Shown piece by piece: positions 26,635 to 35,996 of a stretch of DNA of 64,000 nt. Positions within the stretch are counted from its first letter, which is position 1. Each line of letters starts with the position of its first letter. The notes under the pieces are model-generated. The model was given only the letters and a program-made list of their open reading frames with translations, made no database searches and had not been told where the DNA came from. The position numbers were made by a program, and so were the translations under genes. Origin of the DNA: SKPS01 sp964469215 (GTDB lineage: Bacteria; Bacteroidota; Bacteroidia; Bacteroidales; SKPS01); contig CAYXYB010000010.1 in NCBI GenBank assembly GCA_964469215.1, positions 31,769 through 95,768 of the forward strand, read 5' to 3'.

Positions 26635-27477
26635 ATGAAAATCAAATCTTTAAGACCGGAATCATGGCATATGGATGGCGGAGTTGCCTTCGGAGTTGTT
26701 CCAAGAACCATCTGGGGTAAGTATCACAATGCCGACGATAACAACCTAATTCCTATTAAAAACAGGATCCTGCTGGTGGAAACAGGAGACCGTATTGTGA
26801 TTATTGACACAGGTTTCGGGAATAAACGCGATGAAAAATATTACAGATACAAATATATTTTTGATCGCAGGTCTTTGAGTGAATTACTGCCTGACCTGGG
26901 TTACAGACCTGAGGATGTGACTGATGTAATTCTGACACATCTTCATGATGACCATGTCGGAGGTGCTGTTGTATGCGATGAAGGACAGCTTAAACCGGTA
27001 TTCCCCAATGCCACACACTGGTTATCGGAACAGCAGTTCAAATGGGCAAATGACCCCAATCCCCGTGAAGCAGCAAGCTTTTTTACCGACAATTATATGC
27101 CAATACATGACGCCGGTAAGTTGAAGCTTGTTTCAGAATCATCAGAAGTTTTACCTGGCATTGAGATTATGTTGTGCAATGGACATACTACCGGCATGAT
27201 GGTACCAATGATCCGAACCGGCCATGGTGTGGTAACTTTTCTTGCTGATTTTATCCCAAGCAAGTCTCATATTCCAATTCCTTATCTGGCAAGTGTCGAT
27301 ATTCAGCCACTTGTTGCTCTTAAAGAAAAAGAGGAATTTCTAAACAAAGCTTTTGCCGAAAACCATATACTGGTATTTGAACACGATTTTGATAATGAAG
27401 CATGCCGGCTTGTAATGGGTGAAAAAGGAATTGTTGCCGGAGATTCTTTCCTTCTGAGTGACATTTTTATTGACTGA
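26635..27477 (+). CDS. Metallo-beta-lactamase-fold hydrolase
   Basis: 280 residues, cytoplasmic. Metal ligands are all visible: HLHDDH at 102-107, H184 in GHTTGM, D205 in FLADF and H250 in FEHD, giving an intact two-metal site; VIIDTGFG at ~55-62 is the typical first strand. The ATG at 26635 was chosen over an upstream in-frame TTG at 26602, because the family starts near MKIKSLRPESW. Resembles quorum-quenching lactonase-like and related MBL hydrolases; substrate cannot be told. Followed after 23 bp by cysH on the same strand, so they may share a transcript. Confidence 0.85.
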   Translation: MKIKSLRPESWHMDGGVAFGVVPRTIWGKYHNADDNNLIPIKNRILLVETGDRIVIIDTGFGNKRDEKYYRYKYIFDRRSLSELLPDLGYRPEDVTDVILTHLHDDHVGGAVVCDEGQLKPVFPNATHWLSEQQFKWANDPNPREAASFFTDNYMPIHDAGKLKLVSESSEVLPGIEIMLCNGHTTGMMVPMIRTGHGVVTFLADFIPSKSHIPIPYLASVDIQPLVALKEKEEFLNKAFAENHILVFEHDFDNEACRLVMGEKGIVAGDSFLLSDIFID

Positions 27478-27500
27478 TAAACCAATGTTCAGAGAACACT

Positions 27501-28211
27501 ATGGACGCAAGCAAAATAACAGACGAACTGAATATCAGGTTTAGCAACAGTACTCCTGAGGAATTGCTTCAATATTTCCTCAACACCTTCAAGGGCAGGA
27601 TAGCTTTATCGTCCAGCTTATCTTTGGAGGATCAGTTACTTACTCACATGATCCTGTATATTGATCCGGAAGCTACAATATTTACCCTTGATACGGGCAG
27701 GCTTTTCCCGGAGATATATGATCTAATAGCAAGGACAAATTCCAGGTACAATACCTCTTTGAAGATATATTTCCCGGAGAGCAATGAAGTGGAAGATATG
27801 GTGAATAAAAACGGCATAAATCTTTTTTATGACAGTATTGAGAAGCGTAAGATGTGCTGTCATATCCGAAAGGTTGAGCCTTTGCGAAGAGCATTTGCAG
27901 GCCTGGAGGTATGGATCTGCGGATTGAGGAGGGAACAATCTGTGACCCGGACAGATATAAGAGCTGTTGAATGGGATAATGACAACAGGCTGATAAAGCT
28001 GAATCCTATCATTGACTGGTCAGAACAGGAGGTCAGAACTTATATTGCCGACAATAACATTCCTTACAATTATATGCACGACAAGGGCTATCCGAGCATA
28101 GGTTGCCAACCTTGCACAAGGGCAGTTGAACGGGGTGAGGGTCCAAGAGCCGGAAGGTGGTGGTGGGAAAATCCTGAAACAAGGGAATGCGGGCTGCACG
28201 GGAGAAAATAG
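27501..28211 (+). CDS. cysH: Phosphoadenylyl/adenylyl-sulfate reductase
   Basis: 236 residues. Reduces (P)APS to sulfite in assimilatory sulfate reduction. The PP-loop-like SSSLSLEDQLL (37-47) and LDTGRLFPE (63-71) bind the nucleotide. Cysteines C119-C120, C202 and C205 form the CC...CxxC set that ligates a [4Fe-4S] cluster, which points to the bacterial APS-reducing type, and C230 in ECGLH is the catalytic cysteine. No other sulfate genes are next to it in this window. Confidence 0.9.
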   Translation: MDASKITDELNIRFSNSTPEELLQYFLNTFKGRIALSSSLSLEDQLLTHMILYIDPEATIFTLDTGRLFPEIYDLIARTNSRYNTSLKIYFPESNEVEDMVNKNGINLFYDSIEKRKMCCHIRKVEPLRRAFAGLEVWICGLRREQSVTRTDIRAVEWDNDNRLIKLNPIIDWSEQEVRTYIADNNIPYNYMHDKGYPSIGCQPCTRAVERGEGPRAGRWWWENPETRECGLHGRK

Positions 28212-28223
28212 CCTGAAATACTA

Positions 28224-29069
28224 TCATCCTGAGCAATACTCGTTTAGAAGAGAAACAAGATGAGATGCAGTATCGTGATAATAACGTTTTTCACGAACTC
28301 CAGCCACCCATTGGATTCCTCTTATGGCATTGGTCAGGAATATTTCGTCTGCCTCAATTATATCCTTGAAGTTTATATTGCCCCTTTTTAGATGATATTC
28401 GGTTTTGTTTTCGATGATCTTCAGGAGATTTCGCCTCATCACACCTGGAATACACCCCTCGTCAAGTCCGGGTGTGGAAATCTCATCCTGTTTAACAATA
28501 AAGATATTTGAAGATGTTGTTTCGATAATATTTTCCTGGTCATTGATTAAAAATGCATCATCACAACTTTGATTTCGTGCATAAATCCCTGCAAGAACGT
28601 AAATCAAAGAGTTGAGAGTTTTGAGCGAAGCCAATGGAAGGGCGGATTTGAAATTCTGATTGTATATCGTAACATGCAGCCCTTTTCTGTTAAGCTCATA
28701 TCTGTTCTCTTCAACAGGGCTGCATTGAATAATGAAGCTGCATTTATCAGACTTAGGTGTGTAAAGCCCATCTGAATCCCTGAAAAAAGTGATCCTTACA
28801 CGTGCTCCTTTGTCGATACGGTTTGCCTGCGCTACTGCTGCAATCAGAGTTCGTATTACTTCATATTCAAGAGAAAATGGTGGTGTTATATTAAGAAAGG
28901 TAAAGGTTCGGTTCATCCGGTCAAGGTGATCTTCTATCCAGAGTGGAGATCCATCCATCAAACGTATGGTTTCGAAGAATCCGTCGCCATAGAAAAAACC
29001 CCGGTTTCCCGAGCTAAGCACAAGGTCTTCTTCGGGAATAAGACTATTGTTATATTGTATTATTGCCAT
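28224..29069 (-). CDS. Class IV aminotransferase, PabC-like
   Basis: 281 residues, PLP fold type IV. GFFYGDGFFETIR near the start is the class signature; K150 in ASLKTLNSL is the predicted Schiff-base lysine and E183 in NIIETTSSNIF the PLP ring-nitrogen partner. Length and motifs fit 4-amino-4-deoxychorismate lyase (PabC, folate pathway) better than branched-chain aminotransferase, but D-amino-acid transaminase cannot be excluded. Convergent with cysH, 12 bp between the stops. Confidence 0.75.
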   Translation of the reverse strand: MAIIQYNNSLIPEEDLVLSSGNRGFFYGDGFFETIRLMDGSPLWIEDHLDRMNRTFTFLNITPPFSLEYEVIRTLIAAVAQANRIDKGARVRITFFRDSDGLYTPKSDKCSFIIQCSPVEENRYELNRKGLHVTIYNQNFKSALPLASLKTLNSLIYVLAGIYARNQSCDDAFLINDQENIIETTSSNIFIVKQDEISTPGLDEGCIPGVMRRNLLKIIENKTEYHLKRGNINFKDIIEADEIFLTNAIRGIQWVAGVREKRYYHDTASHLVSLLNEYCSG

Positions 29070-29144
29070 GATTCTTCAGGTCACAGATTTTGATTTATTG
29101 AATCGGCAAAGCAAATATACAATCATTTGATCAGTTTCCTGCTT

Positions 29145-29966
29145 TCATCGGGTGTTTTCTGTCAAATCCTGCTCTTCTGAGGTGTAGTCAAGCTCTGATC
29201 CAAGCAATGAATGAGGGATAAGATAGACCAGCATTAGAACAATTGAGGCAATAGCAGCCCATTGCTTGTATTTCCTGTTTCTGATTTGTATGAAAAGGGC
29301 TGCAAGCCAGAATAATGCTGCAACAGCAGTTTTATTGTCGGTGAGATCATGCCCAAGTGGCCAACCAGTCCAATAAGCGCCGAATGCGTATTTCTGCATT
29401 AGAGGCCCAAGTATCAGACCTCCAACAATAAGAAAAACCAATGTGAGGATAGTGTAGGCAAAGGTGTATCTGCCTTTTACCAGTGCTTCCATGCCGGTTC
29501 TCATGGAGAAAATGAAGGCAAGAAAAATAAAGATTATATGAAGGATTGTGACCCAATCCGGCACAACCCCCTTAAACCTGATGACCACAGGTTCTGATGT
29601 CAGGCTGACCTCATCATTGTTGTGATACAGGAATATCTCATAACTAATTTTACCCGCAGGAGGCTGTTGTGGTATAACTGCTACCAAACCTTCATTGGTC
29701 TGTTCCATGCCAGTCGTCGTCCAACTGTCGTGACTATTGTATCTCACGTAACTAAAAACCCCGATAACAGACTGATTCCTTACTGGTATGACTATTTTAG
29801 CATCACTCTCCTTACCCCAGGTGCGTATTAGTTTATAATTTACAACTTCTTCGCCTATCGTGACCTCGCCTTTTACAGGATAGGTTGGCCCTGTTGCCCT
29901 CTGATACACAGCAATACCCCCTGCAAGTATAATGGAGATAATCCAGAAAATAACTGATCGAATCAT
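29145..29966 (-). CDS. Conserved membrane protein, five TM segments
   Basis: 273 residues. One N-terminal membrane segment (SVIFWIISIILAGGIAVY), an extracytoplasmic Ig-like domain ~30-125 (TGPTYPVKGEVTIGEE ... EPVVIRF), then about four membrane segments (ILHIIFIFLAFIFSM; FAYTILTLVFLIVGGLILG; TAVAALFWLAALFIQ; WAAIASIVLMLVYLI). I do not recognise a named family. Ends with an acidic cytoplasmic tail. Upstream of and same strand as pabC-like gene but separated by 75 bp. Confidence 0.7.
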   Translation of the reverse strand: MIRSVIFWIISIILAGGIAVYQRATGPTYPVKGEVTIGEEVVNYKLIRTWGKESDAKIVIPVRNQSVIGVFSYVRYNSHDSWTTTGMEQTNEGLVAVIPQQPPAGKISYEIFLYHNNDEVSLTSEPVVIRFKGVVPDWVTILHIIFIFLAFIFSMRTGMEALVKGRYTFAYTILTLVFLIVGGLILGPLMQKYAFGAYWTGWPLGHDLTDNKTAVAALFWLAALFIQIRNRKYKQWAAIASIVLMLVYLIPHSLLGSELDYTSEEQDLTENTR

Positions 29967-30225
29967 ATTGTGTTTTGTTCAAAATTGATAATAATGTTAT
30001 GTTCTTATGTTGAAATTAATTTCGAGCACGAACATACAAATTTTTCTTTTTATTATTATCTCGGTGCCTATCAGCGAAATCTCTGCGGAAATTCACGGTA
30101 AAGCAAAAATCCGTGTTTTCGTAAACTTATTAAAAATGGCAAATACATCTCAGGTTTTTTAAAAGATTGCCTGAACTTTATGGCTTAAATTGTGTTTTAC
30201 TGATTATTAACTAAAACTGATATCT

Positions 30226-30837
30226 ATGAAAAAGATTGCTCTGATATTCTTGTCGTTTATTATTATCGCGATTGCTGCTATCTCTTGTGGTTCGGGTAAA
30301 AAATCTGCTGCTTCCGCCGGTAATGTTACTGTAAGTAAAGACTTTTATTCTTTTGATATAACTGATATAGATGGTAATAAGTTCAGTATGGCAGACATGA
30401 AAGGCAAAAAGCTGATGATTGTCAATGTCGCTTCAAAATGTGGGTTTACTCCACAATATGAGCAGTTGCAATCACTTTACGAAAAATATAGGGGTAAGGG
30501 TTTTGTGATCATAGGCTTTCCGGCAAATAATTTCATGTCACAGGAACCGGGTACTGATCTGGAAATAAAGGAATTTTGCACATCGCAATTCAACGTCACC
30601 TTTCCAATGATGTCAAAAATTTCGGTCAAGGGTGAGGATATCCATCCACTCTATTCCTGGCTTACCAGAAAAGATCTGAACGGGGTTGCAGATTCAGGTG
30701 TAAAATGGAATTTCCAGAAATACCTGATAAGTGAAGAAGGAAAACTTATTGGCATTGCCTATTCCAGAGAAAGGCCGGATTCAGAAAGGATAACAAGATG
30801 GATAGAACAGGGTGTTGTTCCGGAATTTGAAGGTTAA
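30226..30837 (+). CDS. Glutathione peroxidase-like thiol peroxidase, lipoprotein
   Basis: 203 residues. Lipobox AISC puts Cys21 at the mature N-terminus, so it is membrane-anchored outside the cytoplasm, unusual for a family that is commonly cytoplasmic. Catalytic tetrad visible: C72 (ASKCGFTPQY), Q106 (NNFMSQEPGT), W161 and N162 (KWNFQKYL). Cysteine rather than selenocysteine suggests a thioredoxin-dependent peroxidase. Its TAA stop shares the tetranucleotide TTAA (30834-30837) with the stop of the convergent barrel gene. Confidence 0.88.
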   Translation: MKKIALIFLSFIIIAIAAISCGSGKKSAASAGNVTVSKDFYSFDITDIDGNKFSMADMKGKKLMIVNVASKCGFTPQYEQLQSLYEKYRGKGFVIIGFPANNFMSQEPGTDLEIKEFCTSQFNVTFPMMSKISVKGEDIHPLYSWLTRKDLNGVADSGVKWNFQKYLISEEGKLIGIAYSRERPDSERITRWIEQGVVPEFEG

Positions 30838-31469
30838 TCCGGATTTATAAAGAAGTAGCCTACTGTAAACTGCCAGGTTCGCGAATGGATTACCGGATCA
30901 AGACTGGCTGACTGGTTTGGGAGGTCTATTTTTTGATTTAGTTTTTCTATCCCTAATTCATACCTTACATCAAACAGATACCTCTTATATTCAAAAGCTA
31001 TTTTGAACTGCCACGAGTAGGTTGCTTTCTTGAATATTGTTTTGTCGATATTAATATTATGATGGCTTACAGTTGAATTAAAACTTACCTTTTCACGTAA
31101 AGGGTATGTCAAGACAGGCCCTGTTCCTAATTTGATTGTATTGCCAAACTGAATACCAAATAACAGGGGAATGTCGAAATTTGTAAGACTTGCATAAATA
31201 AAAGTATCAACATTATCATTCAGTATTGAGAAGGAAAACAGCCCACTTTTATGTGAACAGATTAACTCAGGTTGAAACCATAAATGTTTTGACTGGATTT
31301 TGAAAAATAATCCACCTGCAAACCCAAAACGGCTATCTCCGCTTTTAAAGTATTCGCTGCTGGTAATAAGCATATTGGAGTTCATGCCGGCTCTGATTCC
31401 GAGGTTGAATGGTTGTCCGTTTGACAGCAAAGGTGCAAAAGTAAGCAGTAAAACTACGAGACGTTTCAT
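30834..31469 (-). CDS. Outer-membrane beta-barrel protein (OMP_b-brl_2-like)
   Basis: 211 residues with signal peptide (MKRLVVLLLTFAPLLSNGQ). FNLGIRAGMNSNML and alternating amphipathic strands (FGFAGGLFFKIQ; LFDVRYELGIEKL; WQFTVGYFF) fit the small 8-stranded porin-family barrels common in Bacteroidota. Function unknown. Stop overlaps the peroxidase stop by 4 bp, tail to tail. Confidence 0.75.
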   Translation of the reverse strand: MKRLVVLLLTFAPLLSNGQPFNLGIRAGMNSNMLITSSEYFKSGDSRFGFAGGLFFKIQSKHLWFQPELICSHKSGLFSFSILNDNVDTFIYASLTNFDIPLLFGIQFGNTIKLGTGPVLTYPLREKVSFNSTVSHHNINIDKTIFKKATYSWQFKIAFEYKRYLFDVRYELGIEKLNQKIDLPNQSASLDPVIHSRTWQFTVGYFFINPD

Positions 31470-31554
31470 GGTTAATCAGATATGAATTGATTTTATACGT
31501 ATAATCGCATGAATTTGATGCATAAAGCAGGGACCAGTTTGCTGCTTTTAAAAA

Positions 31555-32058
31555 TTAATCTTCATTTTTTAATGCAGGATGACTGAACCTCAGGCTGCGC
31601 ATTATTGAAACCGCATCTGATAGGGGAAAGCCATAACAGTCGAAAACGGCAAGCACGATATAGTTGCCTGAAGGGTGAGAAAGTGCACCAAGTACGAGTG
31701 AATCAGTAAATACAAGAGTGTCCAGTGCAATGATCCAGGTTCCTTCAGTGGTGTTGGGAAATTGTGAAGGGGAACTCAGTGGAATAATATCAAATTCATC
31801 AATAATTTCTCTGATCAATTCGTAGTAAGGTTCAGAGTAGTACAGGTAAGCAGAATCTTTAGAAATAATAAGAAATTCAAGTTCCAGGTCATCAAGAGTT
31901 ATCATCATGCCCTCATTATCATTAACTATTTCGGCATTGTCAGGGTTAAAAGGGAGATTCATGTTAAGTTTTGCAATATCCCACTTGTAACTATATTGTG
32001 AGAAGGCCTGTGCAGATAGAAGAAGTGAGAATATTGTTATTAAAGCCAAAGCTTTCAT
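31555..32058 (-). CDS. Hypothetical exported protein
   Basis: 167 residues from the ATG at 32058, which begins a clear signal peptide (MKALALITIFSLLLSAQAFSQ). A longer form could start at a TTG at 32103, overlapping the FKBP gene, but that would bury the signal peptide. The mature part is acidic with no recognised motif. It sits 25 bp downstream of the FKBP lipoprotein gene on the same strand and may be cotranscribed. Confidence 0.6.
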   Translation of the reverse strand: MKALALITIFSLLLSAQAFSQYSYKWDIAKLNMNLPFNPDNAEIVNDNEGMMITLDDLELEFLIISKDSAYLYYSEPYYELIREIIDEFDIIPLSSPSQFPNTTEGTWIIALDTLVFTDSLVLGALSHPSGNYIVLAVFDCYGFPLSDAVSIMRSLRFSHPALKNED

Positions 32059-32083
32059 AATGAAGATCAATCTTGTATAGAAA

Positions 32084-32818
32084 CTAATTTCTGACAATGT
32101 CAATCAGTTCAACGGTAAAGACAAGCATTTTGGCAGGTGGTATACGTTCGTTGCCCCTTTCGCCGTATCCAAGGTCAGCAGGGATATAAAGTTCAAATGT
32201 TGATCCGACAGGCATCAGTTGTACCGCTTCTATCCATCCGCTTATTACCCTGTTTAATGGAAATTCAACCGGATTCTCGCTATGGCGCCTTGATGCATCA
32301 AACACCTCCCCGTTGACAAACCTGCCTTCATAATGTACTCTAACGGTATCAGCAGAAGATGGCTTTTCACCTGTGCCCAAAACAATTATGCGGTACTGTA
32401 AACCGCTCTCTGTTTCAAATACACCCGGATTATTTTTATTTATCTTAAGAAAAGCCTCCTGCTCCTGGCGGTTCTCGGCAGATATCTTTTCGCGTCGTTC
32501 CATATCAGCCATCTGAAGCCTGGCCTGAAAAGCTGTCATCACCTGCTCCTTTGTCTCTTCTGATATTATTGTATCAGCACTTTGCATTGCATCTGTGATT
32601 CCCCTTAACAGTGCATCTTTGCTAATATCAATATGATTATTCAGGAAACTGGATCCGATCTCGGCTCCAATAAGGTAGCTTACTGAGTCCATTGATGTCA
32701 GCAAAACTTGCTTGTCTTTGCCTGTATTTTTTTGTTTCAGATTCCCAATAACTCCGCAGGATGATAGAAAAAGGATGATAAAACTAATAGCTAAAGTGTT
32801 TGAAATAGTGCGTGCCAT
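32084..32818 (-). CDS. FKBP-type peptidyl-prolyl isomerase, lipoprotein
   Basis: 244 residues from the ATG at 32818; a TTG nine codons upstream is less likely because the lipoprotein signal (LFLSSC, Cys21) starts naturally at this ATG. An N-terminal FKBP_N-type dimerisation domain (SYLIGAEIGSSF ... AFQARLQ) leads through a charged helix to an FKBP_C domain (~140-243) with VRVHYEGRFVNGEVFDAS, VISGWIEAVQLMPVG and IPADLGYGERG. Same plan as Mip/FkpA: a folding chaperone and prolyl isomerase outside the cytoplasm. Confidence 0.9.
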   Translation of the reverse strand: MARTISNTLAISFIILFLSSCGVIGNLKQKNTGKDKQVLLTSMDSVSYLIGAEIGSSFLNNHIDISKDALLRGITDAMQSADTIISEETKEQVMTAFQARLQMADMERREKISAENRQEQEAFLKINKNNPGVFETESGLQYRIIVLGTGEKPSSADTVRVHYEGRFVNGEVFDASRRHSENPVEFPLNRVISGWIEAVQLMPVGSTFELYIPADLGYGERGNERIPPAKMLVFTVELIDIVRN

Positions 32819-32862
32819 TTTTTTATTGATTTGTTTAAAATGCAAAATTAGTAAAAATCCTG

Positions 32863-33666
32863 TTAAAGCTTGTGTCCACAGAATTTACAATACGAAGCGT
32901 TAGCTTCGTGCCCTTCGCGGCTGCAGTTTGGGCAGCAAATGGTATTGTCGAAGTTAGCCATTTGTTCCCTTGCCATACCAACGGTAATAATGCCGGTAGG
33001 TACTGCAATTATTGAATAACCAATCACCATAAGTAAAGATGCCATAAACTGCCCTATAGGTGTTGCAGGTGCAATATCACCATAACCCACTGTTGTAATT
33101 GTTACAATTGCCCAATAGATACTTGTTGGTATATCAGTAAAACCCGAAGCTGCGCCTTCAATCAGATACATTAAAGCTCCCATGATTACAACTATTGTAA
33201 ACACGGTGGCTAGAAATACAAATATCTTATGTTGTGAAACCTGCAAAGACCTTATAAGGTAATATGACGCATGATGATACCTTGAAAGCTTGAGAACTCT
33301 GAAAACCCTCAATAACCTGAAAATCCTTATTATGAGCAGAGACTGAGCCCCGGGTATTAATGCTGCAAGATAAGTAGGTAAAAACGACAACAGGTCAATA
33401 ATACCGAAAAAGCTGAATATGTAACGGGCAGGCTTTTTTATGGAATAGATCCTGAAACCGTATTCCAGCGTAAAAATTATGGTAAAGAAATATTCAAGAA
33501 CCCTGAACAGACGGTGATACTCATCGCGGTAGGAAGCTACAGAATCAAGCATAACTACCGTAACGCTGATAACTATTGCTATCATAAGGCAGATATCAAA
33601 AAGCTTTCCCTCCTTTGTGTCGGCCTCGAAAATAATTTCGTGAATCTTTGCTCTGTCGAGTTTCAT
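32863..33666 (-). CDS. Voltage-gated K+ channel with C-terminal zinc ribbon
   Basis: 267 residues, six membrane segments. S4 carries arginines every third position (R114, R117, R120, R123). The pore helix leads to the K+ filter TTVGYGD at 191-197. After S6 (VIGYSIIAVPTGIIT) a short tail ends in a zinc-ribbon motif, C245xxC248 ... C260xxC263, in place of the RCK or cyclic-nucleotide domains usual in longer channels. Inner-membrane K+ conductance; the ribbon may link gating to zinc, redox or a partner (inference). Divergent from the propeller gene. Confidence 0.88.
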   Translation of the reverse strand: MKLDRAKIHEIIFEADTKEGKLFDICLMIAIVISVTVVMLDSVASYRDEYHRLFRVLEYFFTIIFTLEYGFRIYSIKKPARYIFSFFGIIDLLSFLPTYLAALIPGAQSLLIIRIFRLLRVFRVLKLSRYHHASYYLIRSLQVSQHKIFVFLATVFTIVVIMGALMYLIEGAASGFTDIPTSIYWAIVTITTVGYGDIAPATPIGQFMASLLMVIGYSIIAVPTGIITVGMAREQMANFDNTICCPNCSREGHEANASYCKFCGHKL

Positions 33667-33687
33667 TTATTTTATTATTAAATCGGA

Positions 33688-33695
33688 CAAACGTA
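33688..33695 (-). promoter_or_regulatory. Candidate -7 box for K+ channel gene
   Basis: TACGTTTG on the minus strand, 22 bp before the channel start. No good -33 element. Confidence 0.25.
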
Positions 33696-33804
33696 CATTT
33701 TTTTTACATCTGAGTGAAAAGAACATCAAAAATCAAATACTTTTACAGTGAGCAATTTTATTTAATTGATTTTGTTTCTTTATGTAATCCATAACAGTTT
33801 GTAG

Positions 33805-33812
33805 TATTTTTG
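33805..33812 (+). promoter_or_regulatory. Candidate -7 box for propeller gene
   Basis: TATTTTTG, 25 bp before the ATG at 33837. The nearest TTTG (33771) is 30 bp upstream, too far for the usual spacing. Confidence 0.3.
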
Positions 33813-33836
33813 TGACAAAATAAAAATTAGAATCTC

Positions 33837-35960
33837 ATGAAAAAATTTACATTATGCATTCTTACTGTGTTAATCCTAATGGTTTTACCTGCAAATGAAA
33901 TATTATCACAGGTTACACCAGGGTGGCAATGGGCTAAGTCGTCCGGTGGAACAGACAGGGATGAGGCTGAATTGCCGGCAGTTGATAAATACGGGAACGT
34001 GACCATCTGCGGCAAATTTAGTGATACTGCCTGGTTTGGTACCACCAGTTTCCTTATAAGTTCGGGTAACTTGGACCTGTTTGTTGCCAGGTATGATGCT
34101 TCCGGCAATTTTCTCTGGGCAAGGAAAGCGGGCACGACACAGAATGCTGAGGGTTTGTCAATTGCCAGCGGACCGGGAGGTGTTGTAGCTGTGACGGGTT
34201 ATTTCAGAGGATCTCTGAACTTTGGAACTGTAACGTTGCCAGGAACAACATCGAACGATAACTTTTTTATCGCTCTTTATGATTCAGCCGGCACACTTTT
34301 ATGGGCAGATCAGGGAGTCGGCGGCCATAATAAAGGGAAAGGTGTTGAATTTGATCCCTACGGTGATGTTTTGGTTACAGGACATTATGAAGATTCGGCA
34401 ACTTTCGGATCTTTCACAATTTACAGTGCGGGATATCAGAATGCATTTTTAGTTAAATATTCTGCAACCGGCACATGTCTCTGGGCTTCTTATGGCGGTG
34501 GCATCTACAATGCATGGGCATCTTCTGTGGGTGTTGATAGCCAGGGGAATTCTTACATTACAGGCGCTTTCAAAGATACTGCCAGTTTCGGAGCACACAC
34601 CATTATAACCTACGGCCTTAATGATGTGTTCCTAGCCAAGTGCTCCCCTGCAGGAAACTGGATATGGGCTAGACATGCTGGTGGTACAAATGACGACTAT
34701 GGTAACGGAATTGAGGTTGATGTTTATGGTCATATTGCAGTAACGGGATCTTTCTTTGATACTGTCTTTTTTTCACCTGCTCCACAAATTGTGACTCATG
34801 GTGCTAAAGACGGCTTTGTTGCATATTATAATCCCGGAGGGGATTGCCTTTGGGTGAACGGTTTTGGAGGAACCGGAGAGGATAAGGGGATAGGCGTTTC
34901 GACCGATAATATTGGTAATGTATATGTTACCGGTTTTATTAAATATCTTGGGATATTTGGGCCAATACAGAAACCATCGGTCGGCATTGATGATGTTTGT
35001 TTGGCAAAATATACCCGCACTGGCCAGATCCTTTGGGTTGACCTTGCCGGTGGAACAGCCAACGATTATGGAAAGGGAATACAGGTTTACAAACAGGGAG
35101 TTGCTTATGTTGCCGGATATTATGAGGGCACTGCATCCTTCGGCAATACCGTGATCACAAGCAAAGGAAACCGTGAGACTTACGTTGCAAAATACAGAGA
35201 TGGCACACCTGAAATTATTACTCAGCCCCAGAGCCAGGATCTGTGTATTGGAGACAGTCTGATATTAACAGTGATTGCTCAGGGATCCGGCTATACATAT
35301 ACCTGGTTTCGTGATACCGTTATGCTCCAGGGTATGAATTCTAATACTATTGCTCTACTTTGCAACGACACCTTGCCAACCGGTAAATATACATGTGTTG
35401 TCTCAACAATTTCAGGATATGCTGTTAGCGATACAGCACATATTAAAGTATGGCCTTATCCGGTGGTTGGCCTCAGTGCCGATACTGTAAAAGCAGGAAA
35501 TTTGTCCCAGATAATCATCACTGCAAATACCGGACATGCCTCATATCAGTGGTCAACGGGAGATGTTACTCATGCCATCTCATATCTGGGCACTGATCTT
35601 GTCCAGTTAATTGGTTGGGAAGGATATATTTATGTTACAGTTACAAATCAGGGTGGTTGCCAGTCTGTTGATTCTGTCTGGGTTGTCATTGTGCTTTCAT
35701 CTGTTGATGAACCTGGTAGCAGTGAAGTGGATATCACACTGGTGCCCAACCCGGTAAAAGATTTTCTGAAGATCATCTGCAGTGAACAAATATTAAGAGC
35801 AGAAATTGTAGCAGTAAACGGACAGATATTATTATTCGCTGAACCTGCGGGAAACAACAAGGATGTTATTATCTCAACAGAAAACATCCCTTCAGGAATT
35901 TACATCGTTAAGATTAAAACCGGTAAAGGCATTGTAACCCGAAAACTGATCAAAGATTAA
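33837..35960 (+). CDS. T9SS-secreted seven-repeat propeller protein
   Basis: 707 residues. Signal peptide (MKKFTLCILTVLILMVLPA), then seven SBBP-like repeats of ~55-60 residues, each with a core like GNVYVTGxFxDTxxFG and FLARYxxxGxxLWA, probably forming one beta-propeller (~30-455). An Ig-like domain (ITQPQSQDLCIGDSLILTV ... TAHIKVW) and a second Ig-like domain (~540-620) follow. The end is a T9SS type A sorting domain (ITLVPNPVKDFLKI ... GIYIVKIKTGKGIVTRKLIKD). Secreted or surface attached; ligand unknown. Confidence 0.88.
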   Translation: MKKFTLCILTVLILMVLPANEILSQVTPGWQWAKSSGGTDRDEAELPAVDKYGNVTICGKFSDTAWFGTTSFLISSGNLDLFVARYDASGNFLWARKAGTTQNAEGLSIASGPGGVVAVTGYFRGSLNFGTVTLPGTTSNDNFFIALYDSAGTLLWADQGVGGHNKGKGVEFDPYGDVLVTGHYEDSATFGSFTIYSAGYQNAFLVKYSATGTCLWASYGGGIYNAWASSVGVDSQGNSYITGAFKDTASFGAHTIITYGLNDVFLAKCSPAGNWIWARHAGGTNDDYGNGIEVDVYGHIAVTGSFFDTVFFSPAPQIVTHGAKDGFVAYYNPGGDCLWVNGFGGTGEDKGIGVSTDNIGNVYVTGFIKYLGIFGPIQKPSVGIDDVCLAKYTRTGQILWVDLAGGTANDYGKGIQVYKQGVAYVAGYYEGTASFGNTVITSKGNRETYVAKYRDGTPEIITQPQSQDLCIGDSLILTVIAQGSGYTYTWFRDTVMLQGMNSNTIALLCNDTLPTGKYTCVVSTISGYAVSDTAHIKVWPYPVVGLSADTVKAGNLSQIIITANTGHASYQWSTGDVTHAISYLGTDLVQLIGWEGYIYVTVTNQGGCQSVDSVWVVIVLSSVDEPGSSEVDITLVPNPVKDFLKIICSEQILRAEIVAVNGQILLFAEPAGNNKDVIISTENIPSGIYIVKIKTGKGIVTRKLIKD

Positions 35961-35996
35961 TATTATCCCCCGAAATAAGGGGGACTAATTCTTTGC

